Shown in pieces: positions 16,607 through 25,862 of a stretch of DNA of 64,000 nt (positions are counted from its first letter, which is position 1; each line of letters begins with the position of its first letter). The stretch lies in contig CAXTLC010000011.1 in NCBI GenBank assembly GCA_964245075.1, forward strand, positions 8,275 to 72,274, given 5' to 3'. Origin of the DNA: LMUY01 sp964245075 (GTDB lineage Bacteria; Pseudomonadota; Alphaproteobacteria; Acetobacterales; Acetobacteraceae). Below the pieces are notes generated by a model. The model was not told where the DNA came from. It saw only the letters and a program-made list of their open reading frames with translations, and searched no databases. The position numbers and the translations under genes were made by a program.

Positions 16607-18697
16607 ATGGACCAACCGGTGCAACCGCACTCAGCGACAAACTTGCCGGAAGGCGACATCGATCAGATCGCAATCAACACGATCCGCACCCTTTCCATGG
16701 ATGCGGTCCAGAAGGCCAATTCCGGCCATCCCGGAACGCCCATGGGAATGGCGCCCGTCGGCTACACGCTTTGGCAGCAGGCCTTGCGCTACGACCCGGC
16801 GGACCCGCACTGGCCCAATCGCGACCGTTTCGTGCTTTCGGTCGGACATGCGTCCATGTTGCTATACTCGCTGCTGCACCTGGCGCAGGTCGCGTCCGAC
16901 GTGGAGCACAAGGATAAGGGCCCGTATGCCGTCACGCTCGACGACATAAAGCAGTTCCGGCAGCTTTCCTCCGTCACGCCGGGCCACCCGGAATACCGGC
17001 TGACCGCGGGCGTGGAAACGACCACTGGGCCGCTGGCGCAGGGCGTGTCCAACAGCGTGGGCATGGCGATGGCGCAGCGCTGGATGGCGCAGCGCTACAA
17101 CAAGCCTGGCTTCGCCCTGTTCGACTACCACGTGTACGCCCTTTGCGGCGACGGCTGCATGATGGAAGGCGTGTCGAACGAGGCAGCCTCGATCGCCGGG
17201 CACCTGAAGCTCAGCAACCTGACCTGGATCTACGACAGCAACCACATCACCATCGAGGGCGCGACCTCCCTCGCCTTCAGCGACGACGTGGGGGCACGGC
17301 TGGGCGCGATGGGCTGGCACGTCATCCACGTGGACGACGCCAACGACACGGGCGCAGTGCAGCAGGCGCTGGTGGACGCCAAGGCGGTGACGACCGGCCC
17401 CACGATCATCGTCGTGCACAGCGTCATCGGGTATGGCGCGCCCAAGAAAGCCGGCACCAAGGCGGCCCACGGCGAGCCGCTCGGCGACGAGGAGATCCGC
17501 GGCGCCAAGCGCAGCTACGGCTGGCCGGAGGACGCGCAGTTCCTGGTGCCGGACGGCGTGCACCAGCGTTTCGCCGACCTGATGGGCGCGCGCGGCGCCA
17601 AGGGCCGCCGCGAGTGGATGGACCTGCTGGCCCGCTACCGCGAGCAGTATCCGGATCTCGCGCGCGAGATCGACATGATCGATCGGCATGAACTGCCCGA
17701 AGGCTGGGATGCCGACATCCCCGTGTTCCCGGCGGACGCGAAGGGCGTGGCCTCGCGCGATTCCTCGCAGAAGGTGCTGAACGCGGTCGCCCCCCGCGTG
17801 CCCTGGCTGATCGGCGGCGCTGCGGACCTGGCGCCTTCCACCAAGTCCAACATGACGTTCGAAGGCGCCGGGTCGTTCGAGGCGGACAACTACGGTGGCC
17901 GCAACCTGCATTTCGGCATCCGCGAGCACGCGATGGGCTCGATCGTCAACGGCATGGCGTTGTCCGGCCTTCGCTCCTACGCCAGCGGCTTCCTGATCTT
18001 CTCCGACTACATGAAGGCGCCGATTCGGCTCTCCTCCATCATGGAGCTGCCGGTCATCTACATCTTCACCCATGACAGCATCGGCGTGGGCGAGGATGGG
18101 CCGACCCATCAGCCGATCGAGCAGATCGTGGCGTTGCGGGCGATTCCCGGAATGATCGTGCTGCGCCCGGCGGATGCCAACGAGGTGGCCGAGGCTTGGC
18201 GGGTCGTGATGACGCTGCACGACCGCCCGGCCAGCCTGATCCTTAGCCGGCAGGCGCTGCCCACGATCGACCGGGGGAAATACGCGTCGGCGAAGAACGT
18301 GGCCAAGGGCGCCTACGTGCTCGCCGATTGCGAGGGCACGCCGGCGGTGATCCTGATGGGAACCGGGTCCGAGATCGGGCTGTGCATGGGCGCCTACGAG
18401 GCGCTCACCGCCGACGGGGTCAAGGCGCGCGTCGTTTCCATGCCCTCCTGGGAGCTGTTCGAGGCGCAGGATGAGGCCTACCGCGATTCGGTGCTGCCGC
18501 CGGCGGTGAAGGGGCGCGTCGCCATCGAGCAAGCGGCGACCATGGGTTGGGACCGCTACATCGGGCCGGGTGGCAGCATGATCGGGATGCACAGCTTCGG
18601 CGCGTCCGCCCCGCTTTCGGCGTTGCAGAAGCAGTTCGGGTTCACCCCGGAAGCCGTGCTGAAAGAAGCCCGCAAGCAAGCCGGACGTGCCAGTTAG
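16607..18697 (+). CDS. tkt: Transketolase
   Basis: A 696-residue thiamine diphosphate enzyme transferring two-carbon ketol units in the non-oxidative pentose-phosphate pathway. Seen are the N-terminal signature AIRTLSMDAVQKANSGHPGTPMGMA (as NTIRTLSMDAVQKANSG and HPGTPMGMAP), the ThDP motif GDGCMMEGVSNEAASIAGH, the conserved HDSIGVGEDGPTHQPIEQ and the C-terminal SMPSWELFEAQ. Length is normal. ATG at 16607 follows GAGTGAGGG. It opens the nine-gene pentose-phosphate operon and is separated from tal-pgi by two stem-loops. Confidence 0.97.
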   Translation: MDQPVQPHSATNLPEGDIDQIAINTIRTLSMDAVQKANSGHPGTPMGMAPVGYTLWQQALRYDPADPHWPNRDRFVLSVGHASMLLYSLLHLAQVASDVEHKDKGPYAVTLDDIKQFRQLSSVTPGHPEYRLTAGVETTTGPLAQGVSNSVGMAMAQRWMAQRYNKPGFALFDYHVYALCGDGCMMEGVSNEAASIAGHLKLSNLTWIYDSNHITIEGATSLAFSDDVGARLGAMGWHVIHVDDANDTGAVQQALVDAKAVTTGPTIIVVHSVIGYGAPKKAGTKAAHGEPLGDEEIRGAKRSYGWPEDAQFLVPDGVHQRFADLMGARGAKGRREWMDLLARYREQYPDLAREIDMIDRHELPEGWDADIPVFPADAKGVASRDSSQKVLNAVAPRVPWLIGGAADLAPSTKSNMTFEGAGSFEADNYGGRNLHFGIREHAMGSIVNGMALSGLRSYASGFLIFSDYMKAPIRLSSIMELPVIYIFTHDSIGVGEDGPTHQPIEQIVALRAIPGMIVLRPADANEVAEAWRVVMTLHDRPASLILSRQALPTIDRGKYASAKNVAKGAYVLADCEGTPAVILMGTGSEIGLCMGAYEALTADGVKARVVSMPSWELFEAQDEAYRDSVLPPAVKGRVAIEQAATMGWDRYIGPGGSMIGMHSFGASAPLSALQKQFGFTPEAVLKEARKQAGRAS

Positions 18698-18701
18698 GCA
18701 A

Positions 18702-18727
18702 GCCTCCGGCGATTTGCCTGCGGAGGC
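18702..18727 (+). terminator. Stem-loop 1 after tkt
   Basis: GCCTCCG (18702-18708) and CGGAGGC (18721-18727) form a perfect 7-base stem with a 12-base loop, 4 bases after the tkt stop. No T-tract follows. It may be a weak terminator or an mRNA 3'-end stabiliser in front of the larger stem-loop. Confidence 0.5.
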
Positions 18728-18733
18728 GGACCG

Positions 18734-18798
18734 AAGCAGGCTTGCGCGGCCTGCCGGTGCTTGAGGCGAAGTGTGCGGCAGGCCGCGCGAGCCTGCTT
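18734..18798 (+). promoter_or_regulatory. Large stem-loop 2 abutting the tal-pgi ribosome binding site
   Basis: The 22-base arms 18734-18755 and 18777-18798 are complementary at 21 positions, the exception being a G-U pair in RNA, with a 21-base loop. The right arm ends one base before AGGAG, the ribosome binding site of tal-pgi (ATG 18811). Such an intercistronic structure could set the tkt to tal-pgi expression ratio, protect a processed end, or be a REP-like element; the sequence does not decide. Confidence 0.6.
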
Positions 18799-18810
18799 AG
18801 GAGCTGAACC

Positions 18811-21672
18811 ATGGACGTGCAGACTGAGACGGCCGCGAATCCACTCAAGTCGCTGGAAGCGCTGGGCCAGTCCCCGTGGCTCGACTTCATCGAGCGTAAC
18901 TTCCTGTCAGACGGCACCCTGCAAACGCTGATCGAGCGGGACGGGCTGAAAGGCATGACGTCCAACCCGTCGATCTTCGAGAAGGCGATGGGCCACGGCG
19001 AGAACTACGACGCCGGGTTCAAGGCGCTGGCCGCCCAGGGCGACGTGGATGCGCAGACCATCTACGAGACCCTGGCGATCGAGGACATCCAGAAGGCCGC
19101 GGACCTGCTGCGCCCGGTGTACGACGCAAGCAACCGGCATGACGGCTACGTCTCGCTGGAGGTTTCGCCCTATCTCGCGCTGCGCACAGACGACACGGTC
19201 GCCGAGGCGCGGCGGCTTTGGAAGCTGGTTGGCCGCGACAACCTGATGGTCAAGGTGCCTGGCACGGACGAAGGCACCCCGGCGATCAAGGTGCTGATCG
19301 GCGAGGGCATGAACATCAACGTCACCCTGCTGTTCGCGCAGCAGGCCTACAAGGACGTGGCCGAAGCGTTCGTGTCCGGGCTGGAGGATTTCAAGTCTCG
19401 CGGCGGGGACGTCAGCCGGGTGGCGAGCGTCGCCAGCTTCTTCGTCAGCCGGATCGATGCGCAGCTCGACAAGCAGATTGACACCCGCGCGGCAGCCGGC
19501 GGGAACGACGCGGCCGACCTGAAGCGGCTGCGCGGCAAGATTGCCATCGCGAACGCGAAGATGGCGTACCAGCATTACCTCTCGTTGATCGGCAGCGATC
19601 GCTGGAAGACGCTGTCCGCTGCCGGCGCGATGCCGCAACGCCTGCTGTGGGCCAGCACCGGCGTCAAGGACAAGGCTTATCCGGATACGCTGTACGTCGA
19701 GGAACTGATCGGCCGCGACACGGTCAACACCATGCCGCCGGCGACCATGGATGCGTTCCGCGACCACGGCCACGCCCGTGACGCCCTGACTGACGGCGTG
19801 GAGGACGCGCGGGAAGTGCTGGGCACAGCCAAGCGGCTCGGCCTCGATCTCGACAAGGTCACGCACGACCTGGTCGAGGACGGGGTGAAGCAGTTCGCCA
19901 AAGCCGCCGATGACCTGCTGGGCGCCGTGGCCGCCAAGCGGAACAAGATGCTGGGCGACACGCTCGTCACCGTGCGGTCCAACCTGCCGGAAGCGATGGA
20001 GAAAGCCGTCGCGCAAACGCTCGACGACTGGCGCGAGGCGGGCAAGGTCCGCGACCTCTGGGCCGGAGAGGCCGCGTTGTGGACTGGCAAGGACGAGAGC
20101 AAGTGGCTCGCCTGGCTCCACATCGTCGCCGATCGCACGGCGGACCTGAAGCAGTTGCAGGCGTTCCAGGACGAGGTGAAGCAGGCCGGGTTCACCGACG
20201 TGCTCCTGTTGGGCATGGGCGGGTCCAGCCTGGGCCCGGAAGTGCTGGCGGAGACGTTCGGCCATCGCGGCGGATTTCCAGTGCTCCACGTGCTGGACAG
20301 CACCGATCCGCAGCAGGTTGCCGCGTTCGAGGCCAAGGTCACGATGGCGACCACGCTGGTGATCGTGTCCAGCAAGTCCGGCGGCACGCTGGAGCCCAAC
20401 ATCCTCAAGGCGTATTTCTTCGCCGCAATGGAGAAGGCGGTCGGCGCAGGCAAAGCTGGCGAGCATTTCGTCGCGATCACTGATCCCGGCTCCAACATGC
20501 AGAAAGTGGCCGAGAAGGACGGTTTCCGCCGCATCTTCTACGGTGACCCGGCGATCGGCGGGCGCTACTCGGTGTTGTCCAACTTCGGCATGGTTCCGGC
20601 GGCGGCGATGGGCTTGGACTTGGAGCAGTTCTTGCACTCCGCCGCCCTCATGGTGCGCGCCTGCTCCGCCGGGACGCCGCCGTTGCAGAACCCGGGCGTG
20701 CAACTGGGCGCGGTGCTTGGGGTCGGCGCGACTTCGGGCCGTGACAAGGTCACGATTGTCGCCTCCCCTCACATGGAGGACGTTGGCGCCTGGCTGGAGC
20801 AGTTGCTGGCCGAAAGCACTGGGAAGCAGGGCCACGGCATCGTTCCAGTGGACAACGAGCCGTTGGCGGACGCCGCGCAGTATGGCGCGGACCGGGTGTT
20901 CGCCTACCTGCGCCTGCGGGATGCGCCCGACCCGGCGCAGGACAAGGCGATGGACGCGCTCGCCAAGGCCGGGCAACCCGTCGTCACGGTGGAGCTGGCC
21001 AACACGCTGCAAATCGGCCAGGCATTCTTCCTTTGGGAGTTCGCGACCGCCGTGGCCGGTTCCGTCATCGGCATCGACCCGTTCGACCAGCCGGATGTCG
21101 AGGCCAGCAAGGTCGTCACCAAGAAGCTGACGACGGCCTATAACGACACGGGCAAGTTGCCGGACGAGACGCCGTTCCTGACCGACGGGGCGATCCAGTT
21201 GTTCAGCGACGAGAAGAACGCGTCCGAGCTGAGCCGTGCCGGCAACACGCTGGCGGCAGTGATGAAGGCGCACCTGGCCCGGCTTGGCGCCAACGATTAC
21301 GCGGCGCTGCTGGCCTATATCCAGCGCACGCCCGAGCACATTGCGATGTTGCAGGAACTGCGGACGCAAATCCGCGATGCGAGGAAGGTGGCGACAGTGG
21401 CCGAGTTCGGCCCGCGGTTCCTGCATTCCACGGGCCAAGCCTACAAGGGTGGACCGAATAGCGGCGTGTTCACGCAGATCACCGCGGCGGACGCGGCGGA
21501 CCTGCCAGTGCCCGGCGAACGCTACACGTTCAGCGTGGTGAAGGCGGCGCAGGCCCGCGGCGACTTCGACGTTCTGGCGGAACGCGGGCGGCGGGCGCTG
21601 CGGGTGCATATCACCGGGGACCTCGCCTCCGGGCTGAAGACGCTGGCGTCCGCTATCTCCGCCGCTGTCTGA
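18811..21672 (+). CDS. tal-pgi: Bifunctional transaldolase / glucose-6-phosphate isomerase
   Basis: A 953-residue fusion. The transaldolase half, about residues 1-370, has GMTSNPSIFEKAM, the Schiff-base lysine region DNLMVKVPGTDEG and NVTLLFAQQAYKDVAEAF. The isomerase half, about 380-953, has LLGMGGSSLGPEV, VSSKSGGTLEPN, SVLSNFGMVPAAAMG and the C-terminal GPNSGVFTQI. The N-terminal half moves dihydroxyacetone units in the non-oxidative branch, and the C-terminal half interconverts fructose-6-phosphate and glucose-6-phosphate. The fusion recycles hexose phosphate back to zwf, encoded two genes downstream. This fusion is well known in Acetobacteraceae and some other bacteria. AGGAG lies 7 bases before the ATG. 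Confidence 0.96.
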   Translation: MDVQTETAANPLKSLEALGQSPWLDFIERNFLSDGTLQTLIERDGLKGMTSNPSIFEKAMGHGENYDAGFKALAAQGDVDAQTIYETLAIEDIQKAADLLRPVYDASNRHDGYVSLEVSPYLALRTDDTVAEARRLWKLVGRDNLMVKVPGTDEGTPAIKVLIGEGMNINVTLLFAQQAYKDVAEAFVSGLEDFKSRGGDVSRVASVASFFVSRIDAQLDKQIDTRAAAGGNDAADLKRLRGKIAIANAKMAYQHYLSLIGSDRWKTLSAAGAMPQRLLWASTGVKDKAYPDTLYVEELIGRDTVNTMPPATMDAFRDHGHARDALTDGVEDAREVLGTAKRLGLDLDKVTHDLVEDGVKQFAKAADDLLGAVAAKRNKMLGDTLVTVRSNLPEAMEKAVAQTLDDWREAGKVRDLWAGEAALWTGKDESKWLAWLHIVADRTADLKQLQAFQDEVKQAGFTDVLLLGMGGSSLGPEVLAETFGHRGGFPVLHVLDSTDPQQVAAFEAKVTMATTLVIVSSKSGGTLEPNILKAYFFAAMEKAVGAGKAGEHFVAITDPGSNMQKVAEKDGFRRIFYGDPAIGGRYSVLSNFGMVPAAAMGLDLEQFLHSAALMVRACSAGTPPLQNPGVQLGAVLGVGATSGRDKVTIVASPHMEDVGAWLEQLLAESTGKQGHGIVPVDNEPLADAAQYGADRVFAYLRLRDAPDPAQDKAMDALAKAGQPVVTVELANTLQIGQAFFLWEFATAVAGSVIGIDPFDQPDVEASKVVTKKLTTAYNDTGKLPDETPFLTDGAIQLFSDEKNASELSRAGNTLAAVMKAHLARLGANDYAALLAYIQRTPEHIAMLQELRTQIRDARKVATVAEFGPRFLHSTGQAYKGGPNSGVFTQITAADAADLPVPGERYTFSVVKAAQARGDFDVLAERGRRALRVHITGDLASGLKTLASAISAAV

Positions 21673-21703
21673 CAACGATCATTCCCCATCCAGGAGCAAA
21701 CGA

Positions 21704-22681
21704 ATGAAGCTTGGCGTGATCGGCCTGGGTCGCATGGGCGGCAACATCAGCCTGCGCTTGATGAAGCATGGCCATGAGTGCGTCGTGTACGACGCCAGTG
21801 AGAAGGCGGTGGACGGCATCGTCGGCCAGGGTGCCGCCAAGTCCGCCGGGCTGGAGGATATGGTGCGCCAGCTCGCCTCCCCTAAAATCGTCTGGGTCAT
21901 GCTGCCGTCCGGCAAGATCACCGAAGACGCCGTGCAGGCGCTCGGCGGCATGATGGGACGCGGCGACATCATCATCGACGGCGGCAACTCGATGTACAAG
22001 GACGATATCCGCCGCGCCGCCGCCCTACGCGAGAAAGGCATCGTTTACGTCGACGTCGGCACCTCGGGCGGCGTTTGGGGCTTGCAGCGCGGCTATTGCA
22101 TGATGATCGGCGGCGAGGACGAAGCGGTCAAATACCTCGACCCGATCCTTTCCGCCCTGGCGCCCGGCGTGGGCACCATCGACAAGACGCCGAACCGTGA
22201 GGGCCGCACTCCCACCGCCGAGCAGGGCTACCTGCATTGCGGCCCGGCCGGCGCCGGACACTTCGTCAAGATGGTGCACAATGGCATCGAGTACGGCATC
22301 ATGCAGGCCTATGCCGAGGGCTTCGACATCCTCAAGAACAAGGACAGCCACGAGCTGCCCGAAGCAGAGCGGTTCAGCCTGAACATGGGTGACATCGCGG
22401 AAGTTTGGCGGCGCGGCTCGGTGATCTCGTCCTGGCTGCTGGACTTGACGGCGCTGGCGCTGGCCAATGACGAGAAGCTGGAGAAATTCGCCGGCGACGT
22501 GTCGGACAGCGGCGAGGGCCGTTGGACGATCGACGCGGCAGTGGAGGAGGCGGTGCCGGTCCCGGTCTTGGCCGCGTCGCTGTTCGCCCGCTTCCGCTCC
22601 CGGCAGGAGCACACGTTCGGCGAGAAGATGCTATCCGCGATGCGGTTTGGCTTCGGCGGCCACGTCGAGCCGAAAGCCTGA
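21704..22681 (+). CDS. gnd: 6-phosphogluconate dehydrogenase (decarboxylating), short form
   Basis: A 325-residue oxidative decarboxylase converting 6-phosphogluconate to ribulose-5-phosphate. Dinucleotide fold GLGRMGGNISLRL at the N-terminus, substrate motifs DVGTSGGVWGLQRGYCMMIGG (as DVGTSGGVWG and LQRGYCMMIGG) and the catalytic AGHFVKMVHNGIEYGIMQAYAEG. At about 325 residues it is the short GndA/YqeC type, often NAD-dependent, rather than the 470-residue E. coli type. AGGAGC stands before the ATG. Zwf begins 4 bases after its stop. Confidence 0.95.
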   Translation: MKLGVIGLGRMGGNISLRLMKHGHECVVYDASEKAVDGIVGQGAAKSAGLEDMVRQLASPKIVWVMLPSGKITEDAVQALGGMMGRGDIIIDGGNSMYKDDIRRAAALREKGIVYVDVGTSGGVWGLQRGYCMMIGGEDEAVKYLDPILSALAPGVGTIDKTPNREGRTPTAEQGYLHCGPAGAGHFVKMVHNGIEYGIMQAYAEGFDILKNKDSHELPEAERFSLNMGDIAEVWRRGSVISSWLLDLTALALANDEKLEKFAGDVSDSGEGRWTIDAAVEEAVPVPVLAASLFARFRSRQEHTFGEKMLSAMRFGFGGHVEPKA

Positions 22682-22685
22682 TTGC

Positions 22686-24230
22686 ATGAGCGCTCCCGAG
22701 CAGACCACTAACGACACCTCGGCACTCAGCCAGACGGCAAAACCCGCGCCGGCCTGCACCATGGTGATCTTCGGCGCCAACGGCGACCTGACCAAGCGCT
22801 TGCTGATGCCGGCGCTGTACAACCTATCTGGCGCCAAGCTGCTGGACGACAAGTTCTCGGTCCTGGGCATCGACCGCGATGACGGCACGGATGGTGACTT
22901 CCGCGGCCGCCAGAAAGCCAGCATGGAGAGCTTCACGCCGGCCGCAGGGGGGGAGTTCGCCGAGAAGACTCTCGACGCGGAATGGTGGGGTTGGCTGGAA
23001 CAGCGGCTGCACTACGCCGCCGGCGATTTCACCAAGCCCGAAACGTTCAAGATGCTGTCCGACAAGCTCGGGGATGGCAACGCCGTGTTCTACCTCGCGG
23101 TGGCGGACCGGTTCTTTGGCGGGATCATCGACCAGTTGCACGAGGCCGGGCTCGCGAAGGAGAAGGATGGCGGGTTCCGCCGTGTGGTGATCGAGAAGCC
23201 GTTCGGCCATGACCTTGCCTCCGCCCAGGAGCTGAACGCCCACATCCTCTCTGAGTTGGAAGAGAACCAGATCTACCGGATAGACCATTTCCTCGGCAAG
23301 GAAACGGTCCAGAACATCATGGCCCTGCGCTTCTCCAACGGCTTCTTCGAACCGTTGTGGAACCGCGACCACATCGACAGCGTGCAGATCACCGCCGCGG
23401 AAACGGTCGGGGTGGAGAAGCGCGGCAAGTTCTACGAAGTGACGGGCGCGCTGCGGGACATGGTGCCAAACCACATGTTCCAGCTCCTATCGATGATCGC
23501 GATGGAGCCGCCTAATTCCTTCGACGCCGACGCGGTGCGCAGCGAGAAGGCCAAGGTGATCGAGGCGGTCCATCCGATGTCGCCGGAGGATGTCGAGAAC
23601 AACGTCGTCCGTGGGCAGTACACGGCCGGCCAGATGCGCGAGCAAGGCGACGTCGTGGCCTACACGCGCGAGCCGGACGTGTCACCGGACTCGACAGTGG
23701 AGACGTTCGTCGCCATCAAGCTGATGATCGACAACTGGCGCTGGGCCGGCGTGCCGTTCTACCTGCGCACCGGCAAGCGGATGACGACGCGAACGACCGA
23801 GATCTCGGTGCACTTCAAGCAGGCTCCGTTCGCGATGTTCCGCGACACGCCGGTCGACAAGCTGACGCCCAACGTCATGGTGTTCCACCTGCAACCGCAC
23901 GAAGGCATATCCCTGCTGTTCAGCGCGAAGCAGCCCGGGCAGAACGTCGTGCTGAAGCCGGTGCGGATGGATTTCAAATACGAGGATTATTTCGATCTGA
24001 AGCCATCGACCGGCTACGAGACGCTGATCTACGACGTGCTGATCGGCGACCCGACGCTGTTCAACCGGGCCGACAACATCGAGGCCGGATGGAAGGGCGT
24101 GCAGCCGGTCCTGGATGCGGTCGCGAAGGGGAACGACAAGATCCACACCTACCCGGCGGGCAGCAACGGGCCGGAAGCCGCGGAGGCGTTGCTGGCCAGG
24201 GACGGCCGCTCCTGGCGCAAGCTGGGTTGA
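22686..24230 (+). CDS. zwf: Glucose-6-phosphate 1-dehydrogenase
   Basis: A 514-residue enzyme that oxidises glucose-6-phosphate to 6-phosphogluconolactone, the entry to the oxidative branch. Coenzyme motif GANGDLTKRLLMPALYNL (about residues 29-46), active-site signature RIDHFLGKETVQNIMALRFSN (as RIDHFLGKETVQN) and EKPFGHDLASAQELN are all present. The ATG at 22686 gives a short variable N-terminal tail before the Rossmann strand. The stop overlaps the first HAD gene (TGATG). Confidence 0.97.
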   Translation: MSAPEQTTNDTSALSQTAKPAPACTMVIFGANGDLTKRLLMPALYNLSGAKLLDDKFSVLGIDRDDGTDGDFRGRQKASMESFTPAAGGEFAEKTLDAEWWGWLEQRLHYAAGDFTKPETFKMLSDKLGDGNAVFYLAVADRFFGGIIDQLHEAGLAKEKDGGFRRVVIEKPFGHDLASAQELNAHILSELEENQIYRIDHFLGKETVQNIMALRFSNGFFEPLWNRDHIDSVQITAAETVGVEKRGKFYEVTGALRDMVPNHMFQLLSMIAMEPPNSFDADAVRSEKAKVIEAVHPMSPEDVENNVVRGQYTAGQMREQGDVVAYTREPDVSPDSTVETFVAIKLMIDNWRWAGVPFYLRTGKRMTTRTTEISVHFKQAPFAMFRDTPVDKLTPNVMVFHLQPHEGISLLFSAKQPGQNVVLKPVRMDFKYEDYFDLKPSTGYETLIYDVLIGDPTLFNRADNIEAGWKGVQPVLDAVAKGNDKIHTYPAGSNGPEAAEALLARDGRSWRKLG

Positions 24231-25033
24231 TGCCGGTCAAGCTGGTCGTGTCGGACGTGGACGGCACCATGGTCACGACCGACAAGGTGTTGACCCCGGC
24301 CACGATCGCCGCCGCGCACCGGTTGCGGGCGGCAGGGGTGCACCTGGCGTTGGTCAGCAGCCGGCCGCCACGCGGGATGGCGTTCCTGACGATGGACCTG
24401 GGCCTCAGCGGGCCGCTTGGCGGCTTCAACGGCGGCACCATCCTGGCGCCGGACGGCGCCGTGATCGAGGAGCGGTTCGTGCCGGAACAGGCCGTGCGCA
24501 CCAGCCTCGACCTGCTGGCACGGCACGGTGTCAGCGCCTGGTTGTTCGCGGACAACCAATGGATCATCAAGGACCCGGACGGCGACTACGTGCCCAAGGA
24601 ACGCATGACGGTGCGCTTCGAACCAACCGTGGTGGATGACTTCGAGCCGTTCATCGCCCGTTGCGGCAAGATCGTCGGCGCGTCGGCAAAGTTCGACTTG
24701 CTGGAGCGGTGCGAGCACGAGTTGCAGGGGCTGCTCGGCAGCGACGCCAACGCCCACCGCTCGCAGACGTATTACCTGGATGTCACCAATCCTGCCGCCG
24801 ACAAGGGGACTGCAACACACGCGATCGCCGGGTGGTACGGCGTGGACATCGCGGACGTGTGCGTCATCGGCGACCAGAGCAACGACGTGCCGATGTTCCG
24901 CGTGGCAGGGCACAGCATTGCCATGGGCAACGCGCCGCCAGCCGTGGCCGCCGAGGCGAAGCAGCGCACGACGAGCAACGAGCAGGATGGCTGGGCGGCT
25001 GCGATCGACCGCTTCGTGCTGCCTGCCGCTTAG
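24230..25033 (+). CDS. HAD-superfamily hydrolase, Cof type (first of tandem pair)
   Basis: A 267-residue haloacid-dehalogenase phosphatase. Nucleophile motif VVSDVDGTMVTTDK at residues 6-19, motif II LVSSRPPRGM, Cof-type cap, then the DVTNPAADKGTATH and metal motif CVIGDQSNDVPMF. It overlaps the zwf stop and is followed 10 bases later by a clear paralogue. Position between zwf and pgl suggests dephosphorylation of a pentose-phosphate intermediate or by-product, but substrate cannot be read from sequence. Confidence 0.9.
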   Translation: MPVKLVVSDVDGTMVTTDKVLTPATIAAAHRLRAAGVHLALVSSRPPRGMAFLTMDLGLSGPLGGFNGGTILAPDGAVIEERFVPEQAVRTSLDLLARHGVSAWLFADNQWIIKDPDGDYVPKERMTVRFEPTVVDDFEPFIARCGKIVGASAKFDLLERCEHELQGLLGSDANAHRSQTYYLDVTNPAADKGTATHAIAGWYGVDIADVCVIGDQSNDVPMFRVAGHSIAMGNAPPAVAAEAKQRTTSNEQDGWAAAIDRFVLPAA

Positions 25034-25043
25034 GAGCGTCCGC

Positions 25044-25862
25044 ATGCCTCGCCTGCGTCCCGAGAAGATCGCGTTGCTGCTGGCCGACGTGGACGGCACA
25101 CTGGTGACGAAGGACAAGGTGCTGACCGACCGCGCGCAGGAGGCGGTCCGCAGCTTGAAGGCACATGGCATCGCCTTCGCCCTCACCTCCGGCCGGCCGC
25201 CCAAAGGCATGCGGATGCTGTTTGACCCGTTGGACATTTCCACTCCGATCGCCGGGTTCAATGGCGGACTATACGTCAAGCGCGACATGGCGATCATCGA
25301 GAGCCTCACGCTCGACCCGCATGCCGCCAAGCAGACGGCCGAGACCATTGAGGCGGCGGGCCTGGATGTGTGGGTGTATGCCGGGGATGACTGGCTCCTG
25401 CGTGACAAGGACGCGCCGCATCGCGAGCGGGAGGAGCACACGGTGCAGTTCCCGCCCGTGGTCGTGCAGGCCTTCACCGACGAGCATTTCCAGAAAGCCG
25501 TCAAGATCGTCGGCGTCAGCGATGACCTGGACCGCGTGGCGGCGTGCGAGAAGAAGGTGCAGCAGGCGCTGGGCAAGACCGCGTCCGCCGCGCGCTCGCA
25601 GCCCTACTACCTCGACGTGACCAATCCGGAGGCCAACAAGGGCGGCGTGGTGGCCTACCTGTCGCGCACGCTGGGCATCCCTGCCGGACAGATCGCCACG
25701 ATCGGGGATCAGCCGAACGACGTGCTGATGTTCAAGCCCAGCGGCTTCTCCATCGCCATGGGCAATGCCAGCGAGGCGGTGCAGGGGGAGGCCGATGCGG
25801 TGACGGACAGCTACGACGACGAAGGCTTCGCCAAGGCCGTCGAACGGTTCATCCTCCTGTGA
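25044..25862 (+). CDS. HAD-superfamily hydrolase, Cof type (second of tandem pair)
   Basis: A 272-residue paralogue of the preceding gene, with LLADVDGTLVTKDKVLTDRAQ, FALTSGRPPKGM, DVTNPEANKGGVVAY and IGDQPNDVLMFKP. The two proteins match motif by motif along their whole length but are clearly diverged. Retention of both argues for distinct substrates. AGGAGC precedes the ATG at 25044; its stop overlaps the GTG start of pgl. Confidence 0.9.
   Translation: MPRLRPEKIALLLADVDGTLVTKDKVLTDRAQEAVRSLKAHGIAFALTSGRPPKGMRMLFDPLDISTPIAGFNGGLYVKRDMAIIESLTLDPHAAKQTAETIEAAGLDVWVYAGDDWLLRDKDAPHREREEHTVQFPPVVVQAFTDEHFQKAVKIVGVSDDLDRVAACEKKVQQALGKTASAARSQPYYLDVTNPEANKGGVVAYLSRTLGIPAGQIATIGDQPNDVLMFKPSGFSIAMGNASEAVQGEADAVTDSYDDEGFAKAVERFILL

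Noticed and set aside
18907..21675. Very long open frame (about 920 codons) antisense to tal-pgi
   Set aside because: Its translation is rich in Arg, Gly, His and Val with no domain and mirrors the codon bias of the sense gene; such shadows are expected at this GC content.
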